A stretch of DNA of 64,000 bases from Actinacidiphila epipremni (GTDB lineage: Bacteria > Actinomycetota > Actinomycetes > Streptomycetales > Streptomycetaceae): contig NZ_JAATEJ010000004.1 in assembly GCF_012034175.1 (NCBI RefSeq), forward strand, positions 1 to 64,000. Direction: 5' to 3'. This document shows positions 34,349 through 42,590 of the stretch, one piece after another. The notes beneath the pieces were generated by a model. The model was not told the origin of the DNA. It saw only the letters and a list, made by a program, of their open reading frames with translations, and made no database searches. The position numbers were made by a program, and so were the translations under genes. Each line of letters opens with the position of its first letter. Within the stretch, counting starts at the first letter, position 1.

Positions 34349-35148
34349 AGGTCCCGGGGGTCGACCTCCCGGGCGAGCTTGTACCCGGCCTCGAAACGGC
34401 TGCCGGCGTCGAGCCGTTCCATCAGCGCGGCCATCACCGACTGTACGTCCGGGGTGGTGATACCCAGCTTCCGGGCGATCCTGTCATCGCTGTAGCCGTT
34501 GGTCATCAGCCGGATGACGGCGCGCTCGCGCTCGCCGAGCTGCGCGTGGTGCGGGCCCGGCGAGGTGCGCGACAGCGGGGTCGCGCGCTGCCAGTACGAG
34601 TCGTATATCGCGCCGAACGACGCGGCCAGCAGCTGCCCGGTGACCCGCACCAGCGGCGGCTCCTCGCAGTCCCGCGCGGACGGCCTGGCCGCCAGGCACA
34701 CCGTCTGCCCGTCGAAGACCAGCAGGTCGTGCGGCACATGGTCCAGCACCCGCACGCTCACCCCGGTGTCCGACACCTGCCGCAACCGCGCCGCCTGCTC
34801 CGGCTCGGCCAGCAGCGCCCGCGGATACATCGCCCGCACCCGCACCCCGCGGGCCGCCATCGCCGCCGACGCCTCCACCTCCGGCTGCCCCGGCCCCTTG
34901 GTCAGCATCCCGTCCGCCGACTCCAGCACCGAGCCGGTCATCTCGTAGAGCATGCACTCGTACGACTCCTGCGGGCGCGGATACTGCTCCACGACCAACT
35001 GCTCGCGCCGCCCGCCCGCCGCCAACCGGAAGACCGAGGTCGGCGTATGCCCCACCCACCCGGCCCCTGCCCCGTACCTCGCCCCTGACGTCGCCTTCGG
35101 CTGCACTGGCCTGAACCTCCTGCTCGTGTCGGCTGCCCCGCGCGGCAC
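34345..35148 (-). CDS. LuxR-type HTH regulator (TrmB/PLD-like sensor half)
   Basis: 267 residues. The C-terminal LuxR HTH is clear: LGERERAVIRLMTNGYSDDR, then IARKLGITTPDVQSVM. The N-terminal ~170 residues (MLYEMTGSVLESADGMLTKG, VRVRAMYPRALLAEPEQAAR, VRVLDHVPHDLLVFDGQTVC) have the look of the non-receiver sensor half seen in Streptomyces orphan LuxR regulators. GTG 35148 has GGAGG 4 nt upstream. It is the first gene of the operon and is coupled to the XRE regulator. Confidence 0.8.
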   Translation of the reverse strand: MPRGAADTSRRFRPVQPKATSGARYGAGAGWVGHTPTSVFRLAAGGRREQLVVEQYPRPQESYECMLYEMTGSVLESADGMLTKGPGQPEVEASAAMAARGVRVRAMYPRALLAEPEQAARLRQVSDTGVSVRVLDHVPHDLLVFDGQTVCLAARPSARDCEEPPLVRVTGQLLAASFGAIYDSYWQRATPLSRTSPGPHHAQLGERERAVIRLMTNGYSDDRIARKLGITTPDVQSVMAALMERLDAGSRFEAGYKLAREVDPRDL

Positions 35149-35308
35149 ACCGCCTCCGCCCGGACGTGTACGAGCCCCCGTGATCCGTCTGTCGACCCGT
35201 CAGATACAGAGTGTTACAGGGGTGTCACGCGTTTTCCAGGTCTAATCCGTCGAGGAAATGAACCACCCGATATCGGCGTGAACGTACTCAACCCGTCCTT
35301 TTCCGAGG

Positions 35309-35881
35309 TCAGTTCGTCGTCGGATACGGCCGAAGCCCGGTCGTGGCCAACGTCCACGGCCCCACAGTGACGGGGGCCCCGAAGGCGTAGTCGTGCTGGG
35401 CGCGGTAACGCGGTCCTTCGGCGGTCGGGCCGGGATCACCGAAGACGGTGAGGGTGGACTTGCGCGGGTCGACCACGAGGTAGTGCTCGATGCCCATGGC
35501 CGCGTAGTCCTCGACCTTCTCGACGTAGTCGTTGGTGTGGTTGGACGGGGAGACGACCTCGACGACGAGGGGGACGTCGCGGGGGTCGAAGGGGTCCATC
35601 GTGTCCTCGTCGAAGGCGGCGTTTGCCACGACGATCACATCGGGGCGGCGAAGCTTGCCCAACGACGGGTCCTCGATGTCGCCGCCCGTGTGCGCCACGA
35701 GTTCGGGCGGGAGCTGCTGGTCCAACTGCTGCCGGATGCGCAGGGCGGCGTACTCGTGCGGCCTCGGTGGCGACATCAGCATGACGATCGTGCCATCGGT
35801 GATCTCGAAGCCGCGCACATCGTCCGGTGCGTGCTTGGCCAGCTCCTCGGCAACGGCCCGCGTGCGTGCGTAGTCCACCAT
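35309..35881 (-). CDS. Uma2 family (DUF820) restriction-fold nuclease
   Basis: 190 residues. The PD-(D/E)XK-like core is visible in PPELVAHTGGDIEDPSLGKL, RRPDVIVVANAAFDEDTMD, VPLVVEVVSPSNHTNDYVEK and GIEHYLVVDPRKSTLTVF. Uma2 proteins are abundant in Streptomyces, but no cellular role is established. The ATG at 35881 has no strong ribosome site. It stands alone. Confidence 0.85.
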   Translation of the reverse strand: MVDYARTRAVAEELAKHAPDDVRGFEITDGTIVMLMSPPRPHEYAALRIRQQLDQQLPPELVAHTGGDIEDPSLGKLRRPDVIVVANAAFDEDTMDPFDPRDVPLVVEVVSPSNHTNDYVEKVEDYAAMGIEHYLVVDPRKSTLTVFGDPGPTAEGPRYRAQHDYAFGAPVTVGPWTLATTGLRPYPTTN

Positions 35882-35909
35882 GCCGCCATTGTCCTGCAGA
35901 GGCGTCGTC

Positions 35910-37307
35910 TCACAGGTGCTTCGGCGGCGCCCATTGCCGAGCCGGGGCATAGGGCGAGTGGTGCGGGGGCCAGGCGGGGGCGGCAGGCTGGGTGGGGAAA
36001 GGGCTGGGGAAGGGCGGCGGGTAGGGCGGGGGCCAGGGGGTGGGGAGTGCGTGGAGGAGGGCGGGTTGGGCCAGGGGGCGGTGGTGCCAGAGGTGGTGGA
36101 GGAGTTCGGACTCGCGGGCGGCGAAGTCGGGGGGCTGGAGGCCGCGGGTGGCGGCGGAGCGCAGGAAGGCGAGGTGGGAGGCGTAGACGGCGTAGTCGCG
36201 GACCGCGCGGGCGCCGGTGTCGCCGTGGTAGCGGCGGGCGGTGTCGCGGGCGTCGGCGCGCAGCCGCATCGAGCCCAGGGCCACCGGTTCGCGCGGCGCG
36301 AGCCAGCCCGCGGCCACGTAGACGCCGAGCTGCTCGCGTACGGTGCGCAGTTCGCGTGAGCGGGCCCAGAAGGCGAGCCACACCAGCAGCCCGAAGACGG
36401 GGATCATGACGGACACGTACACCGTGAGGAAGCCCACCGGCGACAGCTGCGAGGAGCCGTTCCACGAGCCGTGCAGCACCATCGCGAGCAGCCAGCCGCC
36501 CACCGGGCCGAGCCAGCGCAGGGGGCTGCGGGGGCGGGCGACGGCGGCGACGGCGAAGCCGAGGCCGGTCATGGACGTGAAGAGCGGGTGCGCGAAGGGC
36601 GTCATCAGGACGCGTACGAAGAAGGTCGCCGCGGTGGTGGAGCCCAGCACGCCCGCCCCGACGGCCTTGTCCTCGCCGAAGGCGGTGCCGAGGTAGAGGA
36701 TGTTCTCGGTGAAGGCGAAGCCCGTCGCGACCAGCCCGCCGAGCACGATGCCGTCGAGCAGCGACTCGATGTGCCGCCGCCGGAAGAGGTAGAGCAGGAG
36801 GATCGCGGTGCCCTTGGCCGTCTCCTCCACCAGCGGCGCGACGAACGTCGCCCCCCAGCGGTCGGACTGGCTCGGTGTCGCCGACAGCGTGCTGGCCAGC
36901 AGCTTCGCCCCGTACTCGTTGGCGAACAGCGCGACCAGCGTGGCCGCGCACGCGCCCCACGCGAAGGCGAAGGCGACGTTCTGCCAGGGGCTGGGCGCGA
37001 CCCGGTCCAGCCACAGGAACGCCCACAGCAGCAGCGGCACGGGCAGCACCGCGAGCGCCATCCCGACCAGGAACGGCTCGGTACCTATGTGGTGCCGCAC
37101 CACCGCGAGGATGACCACGCCGCACACCGCGAGCACGGTGAACAGCGCACCGGTGCGGACGGCCCGGCTCTCCCAGAACGGCCGCCGCGGGGCGTAGTGC
37201 AGGGAGGCGGGCGGCTCCGCCGGTACGTACACGCGCTCGTCGGAGGAACTGCCGGGCGGCGGCCCGGGCTCGGGGGAGTTCGGGGACGAGTACGAGTACG
37301 TGGACAC
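35910..37307 (-). CDS. PrsW-family intramembrane metalloprotease
   Basis: 465 residues. About nine membrane segments lie between residues ~45 and 300. The PrsW motifs are present: EE in FVAPLVEETAKGTAILLL, ENxxY in ATGFAFTENILYLG, the His in MTPFAHPLFTSMTG, and MVLHGSWNGSSQL. Related proteases cut membrane-anchored anti-sigma factors or other single-pass proteins. The target here is unknown and no anti-sigma gene is near. A soluble ~150-residue tail follows, ending Pro-rich. GTG 37307 has only a weak upstream AAGG. Confidence 0.85.
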   Translation of the reverse strand: MSTYSYSSPNSPEPGPPPGSSSDERVYVPAEPPASLHYAPRRPFWESRAVRTGALFTVLAVCGVVILAVVRHHIGTEPFLVGMALAVLPVPLLLWAFLWLDRVAPSPWQNVAFAFAWGACAATLVALFANEYGAKLLASTLSATPSQSDRWGATFVAPLVEETAKGTAILLLYLFRRRHIESLLDGIVLGGLVATGFAFTENILYLGTAFGEDKAVGAGVLGSTTAATFFVRVLMTPFAHPLFTSMTGLGFAVAAVARPRSPLRWLGPVGGWLLAMVLHGSWNGSSQLSPVGFLTVYVSVMIPVFGLLVWLAFWARSRELRTVREQLGVYVAAGWLAPREPVALGSMRLRADARDTARRYHGDTGARAVRDYAVYASHLAFLRSAATRGLQPPDFAARESELLHHLWHHRPLAQPALLHALPTPWPPPYPPPFPSPFPTQPAAPAWPPHHSPYAPARQWAPPKHL

Positions 37308-37442
37308 CTTGTCGACAGTACGGGGCCGCGGCGGTGCTCCGCGAGGGTGCGGGGGCGCCCGACCTGGCGCGTCGGCGCGGGGAGCGGGCGCTCGGAGCCG
37401 CGTACGGACCCGGCGCTGAGACCAGGCGCTGAGACCTGGCGC

Positions 37443-38264
37443 TCAGACCCGCGTGAAGAGCAGGTCCCGCACGACGTGCCCCTTGTCCAGGCCCTGCCGC
37501 TCGAACTTCGTCAGGGGCCGGAAGTCCGGCCGCGGCGCGAAGCCCTCCGCCGGGTGCGCGTTCACCAGGCCCGGCGCGGCGCTCAGCACCTCCAGCATCT
37601 GCTCGGCGTACGGCTCCCAGTCCGTCGCGCAGTGCACGACCGCGCCGGGCCGCAGCAGCGGCGTGACGAGGGCGAGGAAGGACGGCTGGATCAGGCGGCG
37701 CTTGGCGTGCTTGGCCTTGGGCCACGGGTCGGGGAAGTAGACGCGCAGGCCGGCGAGCGAGCCGGGCGCGAGCATGTCGCGCAGCAGCACGATCGCGTCG
37801 CCGTTGGCGACCCGGACGTTCGTCAGGCCCGCGCGGTCGGCGAGTGCGAGCAGGTTGCCCTGGCCGGGCGTGTGGACGTCGACGGCGAGAATGCCGGTGC
37901 CGGGGTCGGCCGCGGCCATGTGCGCGGTCGCGTCGCCCATCCCGAAGCCGATCTCCAGCACGACGGGCATCTCGGCCGACCCGAACAGCGCCGCGAGGTC
38001 CAGCGGCCGGCCGTCCAGCTCCACGCCCCACGCACCCCAGTGCCGCTCGATCGCCGCGGCCTGGGCGTGCGTGATCCGCCCGCGGCGCGCATGGAACGAC
38101 CGGATCCGGTGCTCCTCCCGCGACCCGGCGGGATCAGCGGCGGGCCCGTCCGGAAACCGCCCCCCGCCCCGCCGGGTACTCGCGGGCGCGGTCGCATCGG
38201 GAGCGGCGGTCGCATCGGGCACATGGGCGGCGGCTTCGGCGGCGGCAAGGGATGAGCTGGACAC
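37443..38264 (-). CDS. trmB: tRNA (guanine-N7-)-methyltransferase
   Basis: 273 residues. It methylates G46 in the tRNA variable loop using S-adenosylmethionine. The SAM motif is VVLEIGFGMGDATAHMA, the substrate-binding signature is YFPDPWPKAKHAKRRLIQP, and the closing RPDFRPLTKFERQGL is diagnostic. A ~50-residue Ala/Pro-rich N-terminal extension is usual in actinobacteria. The start is GTG 38264. It is followed directly by the PrsW gene, 135 nt away. Confidence 0.92.
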   Translation of the reverse strand: MSSSSLAAAEAAAHVPDATAAPDATAPASTRRGGGRFPDGPAADPAGSREEHRIRSFHARRGRITHAQAAAIERHWGAWGVELDGRPLDLAALFGSAEMPVVLEIGFGMGDATAHMAAADPGTGILAVDVHTPGQGNLLALADRAGLTNVRVANGDAIVLLRDMLAPGSLAGLRVYFPDPWPKAKHAKRRLIQPSFLALVTPLLRPGAVVHCATDWEPYAEQMLEVLSAAPGLVNAHPAEGFAPRPDFRPLTKFERQGLDKGHVVRDLLFTRV

Positions 38265-38478
38265 AATGCATCCGATTCTACGGGACCACGCCGGTGGCAA
38301 CGGTGCAGGTGGTGGCCGGTGCAGATGGCCACCGGCGGTTCCCCCGCCGCCCCATCCCGGGGCCCGGCGCCCACCGGGGCGCGGCCGGGGAGAGGCCGGG
38401 GCGCGGCCCCGCAGCGGCCCGGCGGGAGCCCCCCGGCCCGCGGCCCCGGAGCGCGGCTCCTGAGCCCCGGGAGCGGCC

Positions 38479-39717
38479 TCAGAGCGCCGCCAGCACCCGC
38501 CGGGCGATTTCGCGGCCGATGGGCAGCGCGGCGGTCGCCGCGGGGGAGGGGGCGTTGAGGACGTGGACGAAGGGCGGTGATCCGGCGAAGCGGAAGTCGT
38601 CGACGAGGGTGCCGTCCGGGAGCACGGCCTGCGCGCGCACCCCGGCGGGCGCGGGGCGCAGGTCCGCCGGGCGGAGCGCGGGCAGCAGGCGGCGGGCCTG
38701 CGCGGCGAAGGCCCGGCGGGACAGGGAGCGGCGCAGTTCGCCGGCCTCCTGGCGCCAGTGCCGGCGGGCGATGCGCCAGGTGCCGGGGTAGGCGGCCGTA
38801 CCGGCGAGGTCGCGTGGCCGCAGGCTCCACCGGTGGTAGCCCTCGCGGGCCATCGCCGGGACCGCGTTCGGGCCGACGTGGACGCCGCCGTGCACGTCCC
38901 GCGTGAAGTGCACGCCGAGGAAGGGGAATTGGGGGTCCGGCACCGGATAGACCAGGCCGCGCACCAGCCCGCGCCGGGCGGGCGCCAGCTCGTAGAACTC
39001 GCCCCGGAAGGGCACGATGCGCAAGGCCGGCTCGTCTCCGGCGAGCCGGGCGAGCCGGTCGCTGTGCAGGCCCGCGCAGTTGACCAGCACCTTGGTGCGC
39101 AGCGCCGGCCCGCCGGCGGCGGTGCCGACGGCGACCGTGCCGTCCGGCTCGCGGTCGATCGCGGTGACCCGCAGCCCGTACCGGATGACGCACCCGGCGT
39201 CCGCCGCGAGCCGGGCGAGCGCGGCGGCGACGCCGCGGAAGTCGCAGATGCCGGTCGAGGCCACATGGATCGCCGCCAGCCCGGCGATCTCCGGCTCGTG
39301 CGCGGCGATCTGCGCCGGCCCCAACTCCCGTACCGTCAAGCCGTGTTCGCGCCCGCGCTGGACGAGCGCATGCAGCCGCGGCAGCTCCGCCTGCTCGGTG
39401 GCGACGATGAGCTTGCCGGTGATTTCGTACGAAATCCCGTGCTCGGCGCAGAACTTCGGCGTCTCCGCCGCGCCCGCGAGCGCGTACTCGGCCTTGAGCG
39501 AGCCCGGCGGGTAGTAGATGCCGCTGTGGATCACCCCGCTGTTGTGCCCGGTCTGGTGCCGCCCGGGCCCCGGCTCCTTCTCCACGACGGCGACCCGCAG
39601 CGCCGGCGCGGCCCGGCTCAGCGCGTACGCGGTGGCGAGCCCGACGATGCCGGCGCCCACGACGGTCACGTCGTACGTCTGCTGCGTCTCCTGCTGAGCC
39701 GCGCGCGTGGCGGACAT
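38479..39717 (-). CDS. lhgO: L-2-hydroxyglutarate oxidase
   Basis: 412 residues. An FAD enzyme that oxidises L-2-hydroxyglutarate to 2-oxoglutarate. The FAD motif is VTVVGAGIVGLATAYALS. The family's HQTGHNSGVIHSGIYYPPGS and KAEYALAGAAETPKFC are present, as are VLVNCAGLHSDRLARLAG and NAVPAMAREGY. AGGAGG lies 6 nt before the ATG at 39717. It stands between a TPR regulator and trmB and appears to be monocistronic. Confidence 0.9.
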   Translation of the reverse strand: MSATRAAQQETQQTYDVTVVGAGIVGLATAYALSRAAPALRVAVVEKEPGPGRHQTGHNSGVIHSGIYYPPGSLKAEYALAGAAETPKFCAEHGISYEITGKLIVATEQAELPRLHALVQRGREHGLTVRELGPAQIAAHEPEIAGLAAIHVASTGICDFRGVAAALARLAADAGCVIRYGLRVTAIDREPDGTVAVGTAAGGPALRTKVLVNCAGLHSDRLARLAGDEPALRIVPFRGEFYELAPARRGLVRGLVYPVPDPQFPFLGVHFTRDVHGGVHVGPNAVPAMAREGYHRWSLRPRDLAGTAAYPGTWRIARRHWRQEAGELRRSLSRRAFAAQARRLLPALRPADLRPAPAGVRAQAVLPDGTLVDDFRFAGSPPFVHVLNAPSPAATAALPIGREIARRVLAAL

Positions 39718-39841
39718 GGCGGGCCTCCTGTCCCGGGCAGGGTGTGCCGGTGATCAACTTACGCAACGAGACGCGGCGTTGTCCGGCAACCGGCGAGGGA
39801 CCACGGGACCCGGCCCCCGAAAGGGCCCGCCGGGGGCGGCG

Positions 39842-41257
39842 CTACGCCGGGGCGGCCAGCAACGGCCGGGCCCGCTCCCGCAGTTCCAGCACGCGCGGCT
39901 CGTCGTTGTACGGCTCCAGCCGGTGCAGCAGGTCGCGGACGTACTCGGTCGTGCGGGCCGAGGAGATGCGCCCGGCGACCTCGACGGCCTTCGCGCCCGC
40001 CGCGCACGCCGCGTCCAGGTTGCCCGACTCCAGCTCCGCGACCGCCGAGACCACCAGCCGCAGGCCGTGCGAGCGCACGAACTCCTCGGTGGGGCGCGCC
40101 AGCGCGTGCTCGGTGAAGCGCTGCACCTGGCGCGGCAGCCGCAGGTCGCGGTAGCACTCGGCGGCGTCCGCGGCGAGCCGGTCGTAGGAGTAGAAGCCGA
40201 GCCAACTGGGGTCGGTGTCGCCCTCCCTGGCCCGCTCCAGCAGCGCCTCCGCGGCGGCGAGCGAGGCCCCGCAGGCCGCCGCCTCGCCGGCCTTGGCGTG
40301 CGCGCGGGCCTCGACGAGGTGGAAGAAGCTCATCGTGCGGGCCGTCGCCAGGCCCCGGTTGCGCTCGATCGCGGCCTGCGCGAGGTCCACGCCCTCGTCG
40401 GCGAAGTTGCGGTACGTCGCCTGCAGCGACATCGACGCGAGCACGTACCCGCCGAGCGGCACGTCCGCGGCGGCGCGGGCCAGCCGCAGCGCCTGGATGT
40501 AGTAGCGCTGCGCGGCTTCCTGCTGGCCGGTGTCGAAGGCCATCCACCCGGCGAGCCTGGTCAGTTCGGATGTCGCGCCGAACAGCGCGCGGCCCACGTC
40601 GTCGCTGTACGAGCCGAGCAGCAGCGGCGCCGCCTCGACCCGCAGGCACTCCGGCACCATGCTCGAACGCCAGTCGCCGCCGCCGTACTTGGAGTCCCAG
40701 CGGCGCGCATCCTCCGCCGCCTCGCGGAGCTTGGCGACATCGGCGTGCCCCACATGCGCCATCCCGGGAGCGGGCGCGTCGCGCGCCACGGTCGCGTCGG
40801 CCGGGGTGATCAGCCAGCGTGAGGCGGGCGTCACGTAAGCGCTCACTGCGAAGGATCCGGCCAAGCTCTGCCAGATGCCGGCCCCGCCGGGCCCGCGGCG
40901 GCCCGCGAGGTCCAGCCGCCACAGGTCGGTGGCCGATTTCACCGCCTCGCCGACATCGCGCGGGAAGGCCAGACCGACCTCGGGCGCCGGGTCGGCGTCG
41001 GCCAGGCCTATCTCGTGCAGCGGCACCGGCCGGCCGAGCTTGCTGCCGATGGCGGCGGCGATCAGATGCGGCGCGGCGCCCTGCGGCACCATGCCCTTGG
41101 CGACCCAGCGGGCGACGGAGGTCTTGTCATAACGCAGCGTCAGGCCCCGTTGCGCGCCGAGGTCGTTGACCCGGCGCGCGAGTCCGGCGTTGCTTATTCC
41201 GGCGAGACCGAGAAGGGCGCCGAGTTTCTCGTTCGGCCCGCGGTGTTCTCTGTTCAC
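39842..41257 (-). CDS. Streptomyces HTH-TPR regulator (NsdA-like class)
   Basis: 471 residues. The N-terminal ~80 residues form an HTH-like domain highly typical of Streptomyces regulators ([40 protein letters not shown]). The rest is TPR-like helices ([38 protein letters not shown]). Related proteins such as NsdA repress antibiotic production and differentiation. This one is a paralog, not NsdA itself. The start is GTG 41257 with GAGGTG upstream. Confidence 0.78.
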   Translation of the reverse strand: MNREHRGPNEKLGALLGLAGISNAGLARRVNDLGAQRGLTLRYDKTSVARWVAKGMVPQGAAPHLIAAAIGSKLGRPVPLHEIGLADADPAPEVGLAFPRDVGEAVKSATDLWRLDLAGRRGPGGAGIWQSLAGSFAVSAYVTPASRWLITPADATVARDAPAPGMAHVGHADVAKLREAAEDARRWDSKYGGGDWRSSMVPECLRVEAAPLLLGSYSDDVGRALFGATSELTRLAGWMAFDTGQQEAAQRYYIQALRLARAAADVPLGGYVLASMSLQATYRNFADEGVDLAQAAIERNRGLATARTMSFFHLVEARAHAKAGEAAACGASLAAAEALLERAREGDTDPSWLGFYSYDRLAADAAECYRDLRLPRQVQRFTEHALARPTEEFVRSHGLRLVVSAVAELESGNLDAACAAGAKAVEVAGRISSARTTEYVRDLLHRLEPYNDEPRVLELRERARPLLAAPA

Positions 41258-42590
41258 TGCGGTTCACCTCGTGATGCCGCTGGGGGCAGGCCGGCGGGCC
41301 TGGTCGGTCGATGGGGTGCGGGGGTCGCCCTCCCCTGGAGCCGATTCAGCCACCGCGGGGGCCCGTTGGCGGCGAGCGCGGTGCCTGAGCCGGTTGTCCG
41401 AGCCGCACGTACGGGTGCGAACCGGGTACACCCAGCGTAGTTCGCCGCCTCCCGACCGTTAAGTGTCTCGTGTCGGATGGCGCGAATCCAGCCCCTTACG
41501 CCAACGCGGAGATGGCGCGGAAAGTGCCCCCGCGCGGAGCTCCGCGAGCCCGCCGGCGGGCCTTCAACCGATCTTCCGCGCCGCCGCGTCGAACCTGCCG
41601 CGGACCACTGGCGGGGGTTCCGCGGGGGGTTCGCGGGGGTTCGGTGAAGGCGCCCGTGGCGCCCCGCTCAGGGGGCGCGATCGTGCTCCCGGTATATGTG
41701 GCCGTGCGCCTGCCTGTGCGCTCTGTGCCGGGACGGCTGCGGGGGGTTGCATGTGGACCCGTGGGTCGGCCCGCGCCACCGCCAGGCGGCTTGGCGGTGT
41801 GCGGCGGGCCGGCGAGTTCCGCTGCCACAATCCCCGCGGGTGGCGGACCGGCCCGGGAGGCGTTGGGCCGCCTCCCGGGCCGTGTGTCGCGGGCCCCGGG
41901 CGGTCCGGCGCCCCGGCGCCGGCCGCCTCGCCCCGTCCCGGTCCGCCCTCCTCCGCTGCCGCCCCGTTCCCGTCGCCGAGTCCCCTTCCCGGGTGGGCCG
42001 TTGGCTGCCCGCCGGGGTGATCGCCGGGGCCCCGTACCGGAGTTGCGCGCCGGCGTGCGCCTGCCGTGCGGCCGGCCGCCCCCGCCGTCCCGTACGGGTG
42101 CGTCGGCCGGATGCGGCGGGCGGCCCGCGGCAAGATCGACGGCGGAAAACGATCGCGCCGAACCGGCCCCGCCGTCCGGCATATCGCGCGCGGCATGTGC
42201 CGCTCCCGCGCCAAAACTTTGGCGTGAATACGACGTTTTGGCCGTGGCGTTCGTCACGCCTTCCGTCGCCGTCCGCAACATCCCGATTACGTACGGGATA
42301 TGCTTGGTGATCGAGGTGCACGCGGGGTGCGGTGGAAGCCCGGCCGAGGAGTCGGCGGGGCTGGTGCGGGCGCCCGCGCGGACCGGGGGAGCCGGTGCAT
42401 ATGCCCCCGGGCTGGACCAGGGCGCACGAACCGGCGCACCCGGGAGCACTCATGCGCCTCCTTGCGCGCGTCCACGTGGCAGCATGGACTTTCGGACGTC
42501 AGACGTGGCGGCGGTGGCGGGGCGAGGCGCGCGGCGAGTCAGCGGTGGGTCGGATCCTGCACCGGCTGTCCACAGCCTGTGGAGGCGGCG
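41258..42590. other. Long intergenic region
   Basis: 1333 bases without a convincing gene; the open frames on both strands are Arg/Pro/Gly-rich and lack ribosome sites. It holds an inverted repeat, CCAAAAC (42211-42217) and GTTTTGG (42235-42241), in an AT-richer stretch (42205-42305). That stretch probably contains the promoter of the asparagine-synthetase-like gene. A TCCACAG palindrome lies just before that gene. Confidence 0.55.
42569..42583. other. Second TCCACAG-C-CTGTGGA palindrome
   Basis: A 15-bp perfect palindrome preceded by TG, giving TGTCCACAG, close to the Streptomyces DnaA box TTGTCCACA. It overlaps the ribosome site region of the asparagine-synthetase-like gene. The same core is at 28677-28695. 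Confidence 0.55.

Noticed and set aside
41496-42449. Minus-strand 317-codon frame in the long intergenic region
   Set aside because: Arg/Pro/Gly-rich, without ribosome site, domain or partner; typical of random open frames at this GC content.
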